A stretch of 64,000 nt of DNA from Gordonia hankookensis (GTDB lineage: Bacteria; Actinomycetota; Actinomycetes; Mycobacteriales; Mycobacteriaceae), in the NCBI RefSeq assembly GCF_014673215.1, contig NZ_JACWMS010000005.1:62001-126000 (forward strand), read 5' to 3'. A program made the position numbers and the translations under genes. Shown here piece by piece: positions 21,032 through 33,132 of the stretch. The notes under the pieces were generated by a model. It saw only the letters and a list, made by a program, of their open reading frames with translations. It had not been told where the DNA came from and made no database searches. Numbering within the stretch: position 1 is the stretch's first letter; each line of letters opens with the position of its first letter.

Positions 21032-21463
21032 GTGGCCGACGAATACCTCGAAGTACCCATCCAGCTGCGCTTCGGCGACATGGACATCAACAATCACATC
21101 AACAATGTGCAGTTCGCCCGGATCTTCGAGGAGAGCCGGGTGCGGTCGTTCGCGACCTGGCTGCCGGAGCGGCCGAAGGACTTCTCGGTACTGGTCGCAC
21201 GACAGGAGATCGTGTTCACCGCGGTGCTCGAGTACTCCCACGACCCGGTGACCGTCCGGTCGTGTGTGAGCCGCATCGGGACGACGTCGTTCACGCTGTC
21301 ACTGACTCTGGTCGACCCGGCCGGGACCACCTGCGGTGTCGCGGAGACCACGATGGTGTCGGTCGACCCCGCGACCGGGCGGCCCACCCCGGTCCCCGAC
21401 GCGGTGCGGTCGATCCTCGAATCGCAGCTCGTCGTCGGAGCCGGGCTGCCCGTCCGCTCCTGA
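21032..21463 (+). CDS. Acyl-CoA thioesterase, 4-hydroxybenzoyl-CoA thioesterase type (hotdog fold)
   Basis: A 143-residue single-hotdog thioesterase starting at GTG 21032 (MADEYLEVPIQLRFGDMD). The active-site motif RFGDMDINNHINNVQFARIFEE follows the D-x-D-x-x-x-H-x-N-N pattern of the 4HBT/YbgC group, with the catalytic Asp and the HINN helix. It ends with a conserved VSVDPATGRPTPVPDAVR block. It lies 33 bp before recC on the same strand, so it may be cotranscribed with the DNA repair genes, though no functional link is obvious. Confidence 0.87.
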   Translation: MADEYLEVPIQLRFGDMDINNHINNVQFARIFEESRVRSFATWLPERPKDFSVLVARQEIVFTAVLEYSHDPVTVRSCVSRIGTTSFTLSLTLVDPAGTTCGVAETTMVSVDPATGRPTPVPDAVRSILESQLVVGAGLPVRS

Positions 21464-21496
21464 CCGAGACCCGTCCGGAGGCTGGAGGGCGACCCG

Positions 21497-24400
21497 ATGT
21501 TCCACCTGCACCGCGCCGAACGCACCGACGCGCTCGCCGACGCGCTCGCCGATCTGTTGCGGACTCCGCTGACGGATCCGATGGCCGCCGAGATCGTGTC
21601 GGTACCTGCGCAGGGCGTGGAACGCTGGCTCCAGCAGCACCTCGCCACGCGACTGGGGACCTCGGGAACCGGCAGCGACGGTGTGGCGGCCAACATCGAT
21701 TTCTCGTCGCCGGCGATGTTGACCGACCGGGCCGTCGGCGACGCGCTGGCGACGGTCGGCACGACGACCGCGGGGGATCGCAGGCGTGGGCGGTCGACCG
21801 CAGGCGACCGATGGCGTCCGGCAGCCCTGACCTGGCCGGTACTACGGGTGCTCGACGAGATGATCGACGATCCGCGTCTCGCGGTGCTCGCGCGGCATGT
21901 CGGCGCGGACGGCCGCGCCGAGGCCGACGAGCATCGTCGCGGGCGGCGATTCGCGACGGCCCGACAGATCGCCCAGCTGTTCGACGCCTACGGGCGGCAG
22001 CGTCCGGCGATGCTGGGTGCCTGGGCCACGGGTGACGACACCGACGGCGTGGGAGCGGAGATACCGGCCGACCTCGCCTGGCAGCCCGATTTCTGGCGGG
22101 CGGTGCGGGCAGAAGTCGGCGAGGCTCATCCGTCGGAGGCGCTGGCCGAGGTCTGTGCCGTGTTGCGCGAGCGCGCCGATGCGACCGACCTCCCGGAACG
22201 GGTATCGGTGTTCGGACCGACACGGGTGACCGAATCCCTCCTGCAGGTGCTCGGCGCCCTCGGCGTCCATCGCGACGTCCATCTGTTCGTGCCGCACCCC
22301 GGCCCGGCGCTGTGGTCGGCGGTCGAGGAGGTGGCCACGCCCTCGACGGGACCTCGACGCGCCGACCATCGGCCGCCGGTACTCGCGCACCCGTTGCTCG
22401 CCAGCCTGTCGCGAGACATCCAGGAGCTACAGCGCCGCGTGGCCCCGGTGGCCGATCGTGTCACGCACCATCCGCCGGTCGGTGCCGTCGGTGCCGACAC
22501 CGTCCTGACCGCACTCCAGGCCGGTATCCGCGACGACCGCCTCGACCACGCGATCGTGCCAGCCGACAGCTCGGTCGAGATCCATTCCTGTCACGGACCG
22601 GAACGCCAGGTCGAGGTCATGCGGGACCGGTTGCTCCACCTCTTCGCCGACGATGCCACGCTGCAGCCCCGCGACGTCCTGATCATGTGCCCGGACGTCG
22701 ATGCCTTCGCGCCGATCATCCGCGGTGCCTTCGGCCAGCCGGGCCTGGGGCACCCCGCCTTCGAGCTGCGGGTGCGGCTCGCCGACCGCGGGCTACGGCA
22801 CACGAATCCCGTCCTCGATGTGGTGGCGGCGGTGGTCGAGCTCGCGGCCGGGCGCGTCTCGGCGGGCGCCGTGCTGGATCTGCTCGGCCGGCCACCTGTC
22901 CGGCAGCGGTTCGCACTCTCCGACGACGATCTCGAGATCATCCGGGAGTGGCTCGTGGGCAGCAATGTCCGCTGGGCGATCGACGACACCCAGCGGTCGC
23001 GATTCGGTCTGTCTGGCTTCGGTCAAGGGACCTTCGAGGCCGGGCTGGACCGCATCCTGCTCGGTGCGGTCGCCGAGGAGGCCGACGGCGAGTGGCTCGA
23101 CACCGCCCTTCCGCTCGCCGGGGTGGAGAGCACCGAGATCGATCTCGCCGGACGGTTCGCGGAGTTCATCACCCGCCTGTCGACGAGCCTGGGCGATCTG
23201 ACCGGCACCCATCTTCCGGAGCGGTGGACCGAGATCCTGATCGGTATCGCCGACAACCTCGTCGCGACCGCATTCGACGAGGAATGGCAACGTGCACAGG
23301 CGATCCGATCGATCACGGCAGCCTTCGACGACCCGAGCGACGATCTGCGGCCGACAACGACGCCGCTGCGCCTCGGTGACGTCCGCGATCTGATGTCCGG
23401 TCTGGTGGCCGCCACGCCGACGCGCACCAATTTCCGTACCGGGGAGCTCACCGTCTGCTCGATGGTGCCGATGCGGTCGGTCCCGCACCGGGTGATCGTG
23501 TTGCTCGGTGTCGATACCGATGCATTCCCGCGAACCCGACGCACCGACGGCGACGACATCCTGGGCCGGTCGCCCCTGGTGGGGGAGCGGAATCCGCGTG
23601 ACGAGGACCGCCAGCTGTTCCTGGACGCCATCTGTGCTGCGCAGGAGAATCTCTTGCTCTTCTACACCGGTGCGGATCCCGTTTCCGGACAACGTGTTCC
23701 GCCGGCCGTCGTGGTCAGCGAGCTCATCGACTCGGTCCGTGCACTCACCATCACCGCAGACGGAGAACGACCGGCCTGTACCCGCCTGCACACGTTGCAC
23801 GGATTCGACGAACGCAATTTCGTGCCGGGTGCGATTGCCGGTGTGGAGGGGCCGTTCTCCTACGACCGGGCGCTCCTCGGCGGTGCGCGTGCGCTGGGCG
23901 CGGAGCCGGTGCGCCCCCCGCTGATCTCGGAGGTCGCTGTGCCGCCGGAGGAGCCCGAGGACGTCGCTCTCGACGCACTGGTGTCCTTCCTGACCAATCC
24001 GGTCGAAGGCTTTGTCCGCCAGCGTCTCGGCGCGCGGGTTCCCGACGAGGAACGTCCGCACGCCGACCAACTCGATGTCGAGCTCGGGGCGCTGGACCGA
24101 TGGGGGATCGGAGACCGGTTCCTGTCCCGGATGCTCGCCGGGAGCGATCTCGCAGAATGCCAGGCCGCGGAGCTCCGGCGGGGTACGCTGCCGCCGTTCG
24201 CATTCGGGACGCGGGAGCTGCAGGTCATCTCCGCGGATGTCGAAGCCGTGTTCGCGGCGGCGTCGGCGGCGAGATCAGGCGCGTCGCAGACAACCGATGT
24301 GGTGGTGCCCCTGCCCGACGGTCGTCGCCTGCACGGCACCGTCGGCGACATCTTCGCCGGCACCACCGTCACCGCGACCTATTCGAAACTCCGCGCCAAG

Positions 24401-24925
24401 CAACGACTCGGCGCCTGGGTGCGGCTCCTCGCCCTCGCTGCCGCGGCGCAGGGAGACGAGTCCGTCTCGCCGATACGTGCGGCGGTGGTGGTGGCACGTC
24501 GGACCGGCCGCTCCGGTGGTGTGGCCCGGTCGTTGTTCGCCGTCCCCGACGATCCGCTCGCCATCCTCATCGATCTGATCGCGCTGCGTGACGCGGGACT
24601 CCGTCGCGTACTGCCGTTGCCGCTGGATCCGGGCGCTGACTTCGTCGACCATCACCGTCGCACCGGACGCGTCGACCGCGCATTGCCGGCCGCCCGCAAG
24701 GCGTTCGAGGGCGATTTCGGTGCCGGACGTGACCGCTATCTGCGGCTGGCATATACAGGCGACGTCACCGGTGCCGTCGGCTTCGACGTGCTGACCGAGG
24801 AGGCCATCACCGACGATCGGCGGTTCTGCGGTCTCGAGCTTCCGGGTGAGGCGGGAGATCCGGTGTTCGCCGGACTAGCCCGACTGGTGTGGGAGCCCCT
24901 CATGGACCACGAGACGATGACATGA
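21497..24925 (+). CDS. recC: Exodeoxyribonuclease V gamma subunit RecC
   Basis: RecC is the subunit of the RecBCD helicase-nuclease that splits the duplex, channels the strands and recognises Chi. The product is 1142 residues, the normal size, and starts MFHLHRAERTDALADALADL. Family features are IVSVPAQGVERWLQQHLATRLG near the N terminus, an inactive helicase-like core with HSCHGPERQVEVMRDRLLH, ICSMVPMRSVPHRVIVLLG-type strands (here TVCSMVPMRSVPHRVIVLLG), DAFPRTRRTDGDDILGR, and a degenerate nuclease-like C-terminal domain. The stop overlaps the recB start by 4 bp. No LexA-type site was found upstream. Confidence 0.94.
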   Translation: MFHLHRAERTDALADALADLLRTPLTDPMAAEIVSVPAQGVERWLQQHLATRLGTSGTGSDGVAANIDFSSPAMLTDRAVGDALATVGTTTAGDRRRGRSTAGDRWRPAALTWPVLRVLDEMIDDPRLAVLARHVGADGRAEADEHRRGRRFATARQIAQLFDAYGRQRPAMLGAWATGDDTDGVGAEIPADLAWQPDFWRAVRAEVGEAHPSEALAEVCAVLRERADATDLPERVSVFGPTRVTESLLQVLGALGVHRDVHLFVPHPGPALWSAVEEVATPSTGPRRADHRPPVLAHPLLASLSRDIQELQRRVAPVADRVTHHPPVGAVGADTVLTALQAGIRDDRLDHAIVPADSSVEIHSCHGPERQVEVMRDRLLHLFADDATLQPRDVLIMCPDVDAFAPIIRGAFGQPGLGHPAFELRVRLADRGLRHTNPVLDVVAAVVELAAGRVSAGAVLDLLGRPPVRQRFALSDDDLEIIREWLVGSNVRWAIDDTQRSRFGLSGFGQGTFEAGLDRILLGAVAEEADGEWLDTALPLAGVESTEIDLAGRFAEFITRLSTSLGDLTGTHLPERWTEILIGIADNLVATAFDEEWQRAQAIRSITAAFDDPSDDLRPTTTPLRLGDVRDLMSGLVAATPTRTNFRTGELTVCSMVPMRSVPHRVIVLLGVDTDAFPRTRRTDGDDILGRSPLVGERNPRDEDRQLFLDAICAAQENLLLFYTGADPVSGQRVPPAVVVSELIDSVRALTITADGERPACTRLHTLHGFDERNFVPGAIAGVEGPFSYDRALLGGARALGAEPVRPPLISEVAVPPEEPEDVALDALVSFLTNPVEGFVRQRLGARVPDEERPHADQLDVELGALDRWGIGDRFLSRMLAGSDLAECQAAELRRGTLPPFAFGTRELQVISADVEAVFAAASAARSGASQTTDVVVPLPDGRRLHGTVGDIFAGTTVTATYSKLRAKQRLGAWVRLLALAAAAQGDESVSPIRAAVVVARRTGRSGGVARSLFAVPDDPLAILIDLIALRDAGLRRVLPLPLDPGADFVDHHRRTGRVDRALPAARKAFEGDFGAGRDRYLRLAYTGDVTGAVGFDVLTEEAITDDRRFCGLELPGEAGDPVFAGLARLVWEPLMDHETMT

Positions 24926-27900
24926 CCGACGCACCGACAGCATTCGACGTGACCGGGGAGTTGCCGACCGGTACCACGGTCCTGGAAGCGAGCGCCGGGA
25001 CCGGGAAGACCTACGCGATCGTCGGACTCGGTGCGCGATTCATCGCGGAGGGAGTCCCGATCGACAAGTTGCTGCTCGTCACCTTCAGCCGGGCGGCAAC
25101 CGCGGAGCTGCGTGAGCGCATGCGTGACCGGGTGTCCGAACTCGTACTGGCGCTGGGTGATCCGGACCGGTGCCGCACCGATGGCGATCCACTTGTCCGG
25201 CACCTGGGGAGTGGCGCCGACGACGAGGTGGCGACACGTCGCGAGCGTCTTGTCCGGGCGCTGTCGGACTTCGACGCCTCCACCATCGCGACCACCCACA
25301 CCTTCTGCAACCGCATGCTCGACGCCCTGGGTTTCCTCGGCGAGCGCGAACTCGTCCATGAGATCGTCGAGGACGTCGACGATCTCGTGGACGAAGCCGC
25401 CCTCGACACCTATATCCGCGGATATGCGGGGGCCGACCGCCCGGAGATCTCGCTGGCCGATGCGACATCGATCGCACGGGATGCGGTTCGCCAGCCGGCG
25501 GCGACGCTCGCCCCGACGGCCGATCACCTCGGCGCCACGACCGGAGACGACGCGACGGTCGCGGCCCGGCGCGTGCGGTTCGCGGCCCGGGTCCGGCAGA
25601 TCATCGAAGATCGCAAGCGGCTGTCACGTCTACGGACCTACGACGACCTCCAGATGATCCTGTTCCGGATCGTCACGGATCCGGTGGTGGGACCGGCCGC
25701 CTGCGAACGGATTCGAGCGGTCTTCGACGCCGTGCTGGTCGACGAGTTCCAGGACACGGACCCGCAACAGTGGGAGATCGTCCGACGTTGCTTCCATGGT
25801 CATCGGACGTTGGTGCTGGTGGGCGACCCGAAGCAGTCGATCTACGGATTCCGGGGCGCCGAGATCCTGAGTTATCTGCAGGCGGTCCGATCGGCAGGCG
25901 CGCTACGCGCACTCGACGTGAACCGCCGCTCCGACGGTGACCTCGTCGACGCACTCGGCACCCTGTATGGCGGAGCCGAACTCGGACACCACGAGATCGT
26001 GGTGCGCCCGGTCAGCGCCGACCGTACCGGCAGCCGGATCGACGGAGTGCCGCCGGTCCGTATACGGGCCTTTCCGCGCAAGGCGTTCCCGGTCACCGGT
26101 CGTAGCGGGTTCGCGGCGGTCGGGGTGGTGCGAGACCGGGTGATCGCCGACGTCGCCGCGGACATCGCCGGGCTGCTGGCGTCGGGCACGACCATCGAGG
26201 TCAACGGTGTCGTGCGCCCGGTCGAACCCGGCGACATCGCGGTGCTGGTCACGCTGAACAAGACGGTCCAGCCCCTGCAGCGACATCTGCAAGGCCATGG
26301 GGTCGCCGCGGTGATCGGATCGGGGACCAGTGTCTTCCACACCGCGGCTGCGCGACACTGGCTCGCGGTGATCCGTGCGATCGAGCAACCGGCCCGGGCC
26401 GACCTCGTCCGCCTCGCCGCACTGAGCCCGCTGATCGGTCGAGCGCCTGCGAACCTCGCCGCCGACGACGGCCCCGGCACCGCAGCATTGGCCGAGACCC
26501 TGCATGCCTTCGGGCGGGTCTTCGACGAGGGCGGATTCGCCGCGATGTCGCAACGACTGATGAGTCGTATGGCGGTCGCCGAACGGGTCCTAGCCGCCCC
26601 GGACGGCGAACGTGCGCTGACCGACCTCGTCCAGGTGGCCTCCCTGTGCAACACCGAGGTGATGGAGACCGACTGCGGATTGAGTGCGCTGATCGAATGG
26701 CTCGCGGATCGGATCGCGGACACCACCCGGTGGCAACGACACGAGGACCAGACCCGACGGCTCGACCGCGACACCGAGGCGGTGCAGATCATGACGGTGC
26801 ATCGCAGCAAGGGATTGCAGTTCCCGATCGTGTACGTGCCGTTCGCGTGGGACGGCACGCGGAACTCGAACCGCGCGACCTTCACCTACCACGACGATTC
26901 CGGCGACCGCATCCTCGACGTGGGTGGCAAGGAGGCGCCCGGATATCAGGCGCGGTGGCGGCGACACGAGAGCGAGGCCGCAGGCGAAGAATTGCGCCTG
27001 CTGTACGTGGCGCTCACCCGTGCACAGTCTCAGGTGGTGATCTGGTGGGCACCTGCGTACTTCACCAAGAACTCGGCACTGCATCGGCTCCTGTTCGGCC
27101 GGAAGCCGGGAACCGCACTCGTACCGGAGAGCTTCGACGTCCCCGACGACGACACGTGTGGTCGGGTGCTCACCGGGTACGGGAGCGCCGACGGGCCGAT
27201 CCGTGTGGAGGTCGCCGGGCGCGACGGTGCCGACTCGGCCACGCCGCGGCCACCCGCCCGCGCGCGGGCCGGATTGTCTGTCGCACAGTTCGACCGTGTC
27301 ATCGACCAGAATTGGCGCCGCACATCGTATTCGGCGATCGTCGCGGCGGCGGGTCACCATGTCCACCAGCCGCTGCTCGCAACGGGGAGTGAGGCTGTGG
27401 ACGGACTGATCGTCGACGAGCCCGTCGAGGAGGTGGCCGACACCGCCGGCCCGACGACGGCGGCGATCGGCGGTACGCCGTCGCTGATGAACGGCATGCC
27501 CTTCGGCGCGGCCTTCGGCACCCTCGTGCACGAGGTGCTCGAATACGTGGACACCGATTCCACCGACATCACCGAGCACGTGCGGGAGCTCTGCGCCACC
27601 GCGATCGACGGTCGGATGGTGGACGTCGACGCCGACCGCCTGTCGACGGCGTTGGTGGGGGTGCTGACCACCCCGTTGGGGTTCGGTGATCTGTGGCAGG
27701 TGCGCCCGGGGAACCGACTCGCCGAGCTGGACTTCGAGTTCCCGCTCGCCACGGGATCGCAGTCGACGACCGGGACAGACCCCGCTGCGGTCACGATGGC
27801 CTCGATCGCCGATCTCATGGATCGTCACCTTCCTGACGACGATCCGCTCATCGGCTTCGGTACGCGCCTGCGTGAGCTGCCACCTCAACGCATTCGCGGC

Positions 27901-28272
27901 TACCTCACCGGGAGCATCGACTCGGTGCTGCGGACCCCGGACGGCCGATTCGTGGTGGTCGACTACAAGACCAACCGACTGCGGCCGGGGGATCTGACCG
28001 CCGAGGATTTCGACCGCGAGTCGATGGCCGCGGAGATGATCAGCGCCAACTATCCCCTGCAAGCCTTGCTGTATTCGGTTGCGCTACATCGATATCTGCG
28101 GTGGCGACTGCCAGGGTACGACGCCACCGAACATCTCGGGCCCGTGCAGTACCACTTCGTCCGGGGGATGGTCGGTCCCGATACCCCGCCCGGCTGCGGC
28201 GTCTTCGAATGGCAGGTCCCGTCCGGGCTGGTCGAGGAGCTCTCGGATCTGCTCGGGAAGGGGACATCATGA
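24922..28272 (+). CDS. recB: Exodeoxyribonuclease V beta subunit RecB (3'-5' helicase and nuclease)
   Basis: RecB is the slow 3'-5' helicase and the only nuclease of RecBCD. The 1116-residue protein has Walker A EASAGTGKTYA at about 22-32, the Walker B / motif II LVDEFQDTDPQQW with the first Asp at 274, motif III VGDPKQSIYGFRGA, and motif V/VI MTVHRSKGLQFPIVYVP and LRLLYVALTRAQSQV. The C-terminal RecB nuclease domain keeps the catalytic VVDYKTN (Asp1014, Lys1016). GTLVHEVLEYVD supplies the early nuclease-domain His. Overlaps of 4 bp with recC and recD indicate one tightly coupled operon. Confidence 0.95.
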   Translation: MTDAPTAFDVTGELPTGTTVLEASAGTGKTYAIVGLGARFIAEGVPIDKLLLVTFSRAATAELRERMRDRVSELVLALGDPDRCRTDGDPLVRHLGSGADDEVATRRERLVRALSDFDASTIATTHTFCNRMLDALGFLGERELVHEIVEDVDDLVDEAALDTYIRGYAGADRPEISLADATSIARDAVRQPAATLAPTADHLGATTGDDATVAARRVRFAARVRQIIEDRKRLSRLRTYDDLQMILFRIVTDPVVGPAACERIRAVFDAVLVDEFQDTDPQQWEIVRRCFHGHRTLVLVGDPKQSIYGFRGAEILSYLQAVRSAGALRALDVNRRSDGDLVDALGTLYGGAELGHHEIVVRPVSADRTGSRIDGVPPVRIRAFPRKAFPVTGRSGFAAVGVVRDRVIADVAADIAGLLASGTTIEVNGVVRPVEPGDIAVLVTLNKTVQPLQRHLQGHGVAAVIGSGTSVFHTAAARHWLAVIRAIEQPARADLVRLAALSPLIGRAPANLAADDGPGTAALAETLHAFGRVFDEGGFAAMSQRLMSRMAVAERVLAAPDGERALTDLVQVASLCNTEVMETDCGLSALIEWLADRIADTTRWQRHEDQTRRLDRDTEAVQIMTVHRSKGLQFPIVYVPFAWDGTRNSNRATFTYHDDSGDRILDVGGKEAPGYQARWRRHESEAAGEELRLLYVALTRAQSQVVIWWAPAYFTKNSALHRLLFGRKPGTALVPESFDVPDDDTCGRVLTGYGSADGPIRVEVAGRDGADSATPRPPARARAGLSVAQFDRVIDQNWRRTSYSAIVAAAGHHVHQPLLATGSEAVDGLIVDEPVEEVADTAGPTTAAIGGTPSLMNGMPFGAAFGTLVHEVLEYVDTDSTDITEHVRELCATAIDGRMVDVDADRLSTALVGVLTTPLGFGDLWQVRPGNRLAELDFEFPLATGSQSTTGTDPAAVTMASIADLMDRHLPDDDPLIGFGTRLRELPPQRIRGYLTGSIDSVLRTPDGRFVVVDYKTNRLRPGDLTAEDFDRESMAAEMISANYPLQALLYSVALHRYLRWRLPGYDATEHLGPVQYHFVRGMVGPDTPPGCGVFEWQVPSGLVEELSDLLGKGTS

Positions 28273-30194
28273 CCACGAACCGCCACGACGGATCCGGCGG
28301 GCCGGAAGCGGACGGTTCGCGGACGGCCCGCACCGAATTCGATCCGCGTGCGGTCGTCGCCCACGACGGTGTCCTGGGATTGCTGAACACATCGGGACTG
28401 CTCGACGCCGCGGATGTCCACGTGACCCGGCGCCTCGTGCATCTCAGTGGGGGACAGGTGAGCGAGACCGCACAGATCGGGGCTGCGCTGGCCGTGCGGG
28501 CGGTGCGACAGGGCTCGACCTGCCTGGCCATCGCGCGAATCCCGGAACTCGTCGCCGACGACGAGGCGGTCTCCGCGGTGATGCCGTCCTCCGCCGAGCT
28601 GGAACGGGCGCTTGCGGACAGCGTCCTGGTCCGCGGTGGTGCCACGGGACCGTTGCGGCCGCTGGTTCTCGCCACCTCCGACGACGGACCGTTGCTGTAC
28701 CTGCGCAAGTATTTTCGTCAGGAAGAGCTGATCCGATCGGTGTTGGGTGAGAGGCGCTCGTCGCGGCCCGATGTGGACGTCACCGACGTCGCGTCGGCAG
28801 TCGACGCCGTGTTCGGCCCGGCCGGGCCGGGAGACGCGGATCTGCAGCGCATCGCCGCGCAGATGGCGGCGGTGAGTTGGACATTGGTCGTCGCAGGCGG
28901 ACCGGGAACGGGCAAGACGTACACGGTGGCCCGGATCCTGGCGGTCCTCGATCGCCTCGCCGGAGGCGGTGCCCGCATCGGGCTGTGCGCTCCGACGGGT
29001 CGTGCGGCGGCGCAGTTGCAGGCGGCGGTGTCGGCCGACGACGCCGCACCGCGGTCGGTGCGCGCGGTCACGGTGCATTCGCTGCTGGGTTGGCGGCCCG
29101 GTGCAGCACCTCGGTTCGGACAAGGGAACAAGCTCCCGCACGACGTCGTCGTGGTGGACGAGACCTCGATGCTCTCCATGACGGCGATGAGCAAACTCCT
29201 CGACGCGGTACGGCCAGATGCCCGGGTGATCCTGGTCGGTGACCCGCATCAACTCGCGTCGGTCGAGGCGGGCGCGGTCCTCGCCGACCTCGTCGACGGC
29301 GAGGATGCGACGCCGCCCGCCCCGATCCCGTCCGGACTTCTCGACGACGGCGTCATGTCGACCGTCGCCGACCGCGATGGTGTCGAACGCGGTGTCGTCA
29401 CGCTTCGCCGGGGGCACCGCTTCGGGGGCGGCATCGCCCGGGTGGCCGCGGCCATCAACCGCGGGGATGCCGATTCCGTCCTCGACCTGGTCGGCGATCC
29501 GACGGTGACCGATGTGACGTTGGTGTCGGCCGATGACCTCGACGATGTGCGTTCCGATGTCGCGACCTGGGGATCAGCGCTGCGCGCGGCAGCGGTGGCG
29601 GGCGATGCCTCCGCGGCGCTCGACGCGCTCGACGGTCAGCGCGTTCTCTGCGCCCACCGGGAGGGCGTCTGGGGCGTCCAGGGATGGTCGCGCCGCGTCG
29701 TCGACTGGCTGGCGGAACTCCCGGATCACCCCCCGAACCTGTCCGTCGACTCGACGTCGCGTCATGCCGGTCAGCCGCTCCTCGTCACCGCAAACGATCG
29801 GCAGACCGGGACGTTCAACGGTGACTGCGGTGTCGTCGTCCGCACGGGCCTCGCATCGGACACCCTCGATCCGGAGGGGGATGGATTACGGGTCGTGTTC
29901 CGGCGCGGCGAACACCTCTTCGAACTCCATCCCACGCAACTCGCCGACGCGGTCCCGATGTATGCGATGACGATCCACCGGAGTCAGGGCAGCCAGTTCG
30001 ACGGCGTGACCGTGATCCTGCCGCCGGAGGGCTCGGAACTGCTCACCCGTGAATTGCTCTACACAGCCGTCACCCGCGCCCGGCAGCGGGTCCGCATCGT
30101 CGGCTCGCCGGAGGTGCTGGCCGCCGCTGTGGCACGTCGTGTCCAGCGTGCCAGCGGGTTGCGGTCGCCGATCCGCGTCGCGGAGCCGACCTGA
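28269..30194 (+). CDS. recD: Exodeoxyribonuclease V alpha subunit RecD (5'-3' helicase)
   Basis: RecD is the fast 5'-3' superfamily 1B helicase of RecBCD. The 641-residue protein has a substrate-free N-terminal domain that contacts RecC (about 1-190), then Walker A GGPGTGKT at residues 210-217, motif Ia CAPTGRAAAQLQAAV, motif II VVDETSMLSMTAMSKLL, motif III LVGDPHQLASVEAGAVLADL, and the C-terminal motifs YAMTIHRSQGSQFDGV and LLYTAVTRARQRVRIVGS. All helicase motifs look intact. It is the last gene of recC-recB-recD, with a 24-bp gap before a convergent gene. Confidence 0.95.
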   Translation: MTTNRHDGSGGPEADGSRTARTEFDPRAVVAHDGVLGLLNTSGLLDAADVHVTRRLVHLSGGQVSETAQIGAALAVRAVRQGSTCLAIARIPELVADDEAVSAVMPSSAELERALADSVLVRGGATGPLRPLVLATSDDGPLLYLRKYFRQEELIRSVLGERRSSRPDVDVTDVASAVDAVFGPAGPGDADLQRIAAQMAAVSWTLVVAGGPGTGKTYTVARILAVLDRLAGGGARIGLCAPTGRAAAQLQAAVSADDAAPRSVRAVTVHSLLGWRPGAAPRFGQGNKLPHDVVVVDETSMLSMTAMSKLLDAVRPDARVILVGDPHQLASVEAGAVLADLVDGEDATPPAPIPSGLLDDGVMSTVADRDGVERGVVTLRRGHRFGGGIARVAAAINRGDADSVLDLVGDPTVTDVTLVSADDLDDVRSDVATWGSALRAAAVAGDASAALDALDGQRVLCAHREGVWGVQGWSRRVVDWLAELPDHPPNLSVDSTSRHAGQPLLVTANDRQTGTFNGDCGVVVRTGLASDTLDPEGDGLRVVFRRGEHLFELHPTQLADAVPMYAMTIHRSQGSQFDGVTVILPPEGSELLTRELLYTAVTRARQRVRIVGSPEVLAAAVARRVQRASGLRSPIRVAEPT

Positions 30195-30218
30195 TCGCTT
30201 CGGCAACCATCAGAACCA

Positions 30219-30974
30219 TCAGCCGAGGTCGACGCCGCCGGGCACGAGATCGCGACGGAGGAAGCACTCGGTCCCGAGCAGGCGACTGCGCCGCGCCGCC
30301 GGCAAACCCATCAGTGCCTTCATGGTCCGGCTGCGATCGAGTTCGGTTCGGTGACAGACGATCGCATCGGCCTTGCGGTCGCGCCATTCCGCGACGTCGA
30401 GCACCAGGTCGACATCGTCCTCGGGGGTCCCCGGCAGATAGTGCGGCGGGAGGTCTGCGAACAGGTCGTGTTGCACGTCGTCGACCATCCACTGGGCGAT
30501 CGTCACGAAGTACATCGACCGGACCTGCCAGGGTTCGCCGGTCGATCGGTACAAACCGCCGGACGCGGCGGCGTCGGCCGAGACGGTGGCCAGTCGATGT
30601 GCATGGACGTGGTCGGGGTGACCGTAGATGCCGACCGCGTCGTAGGTGACGATCGCGTCCGGGCGCAGGCGCCTGATGTGCGCCACCAGCGTGCGTACCG
30701 GGTCGTCGAGGGGCGCCGAGCAGAAGCGCATCGCCTCCGGTGCCGACTCGGGTACACGATCGTCGGCATACCCGAGCATGATCGGGGGCCTCGGCAGTCC
30801 GAGTGCGCCGGCCGCCTCCACCAGTTCCGCGTGTCTTTCGGTGCCCTCTGCCCAGGTGCACACGACCAGATCGGCCTCGCCGCCACGGGCGACGTGGCGG
30901 GCGATGGCGCCGCCGGTCCACAGCGATTCGTCGTCGGGGTGCGCGTGCACGAACAACAGACGAGGAGGAGACAT
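30219..30974 (-). CDS. LmbE/PIG-L family N-acetyl-sugar deacetylase (MshB/Mca relative)
   Basis: A 251-residue zinc deacetylase. The N terminus MSPPRLLFVHAHPDDESLW contains the AHPDDE zinc motif (His and Asp ligands plus catalytic Asp), and the second ligand His lies in YGHPDHVHAH. The start resembles MshB of mycothiol synthesis, but the protein is about 50 residues shorter than typical MshB and the middle differs. I therefore leave the substrate open between GlcNAc-type conjugates and other amides. It converges on recD and is divergent from htpG across 132 bp. Confidence 0.85.
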   Translation of the reverse strand: MSPPRLLFVHAHPDDESLWTGGAIARHVARGGEADLVVCTWAEGTERHAELVEAAGALGLPRPPIMLGYADDRVPESAPEAMRFCSAPLDDPVRTLVAHIRRLRPDAIVTYDAVGIYGHPDHVHAHRLATVSADAAASGGLYRSTGEPWQVRSMYFVTIAQWMVDDVQHDLFADLPPHYLPGTPEDDVDLVLDVAEWRDRKADAIVCHRTELDRSRTMKALMGLPAARRSRLLGTECFLRRDLVPGGVDLG

Positions 30975-31106
30975 GCACCTGTCTTCCTGTGGCGGAACTT
31001 CCGGCGGTGTGCGGACGGCGGGTGAACCGGCCGACCCACTTCAGAGTAGCCAATCGGCGGATCGGTAATATGCGGCTCCGGCAATGACTCTGACGCGGAG
31101 GTTATC

Positions 31107-33101
<1,995 letters not shown>

Positions 33102-33132
33102 GCGTGCGGATCGGCCGGCACGACCCGCACCC

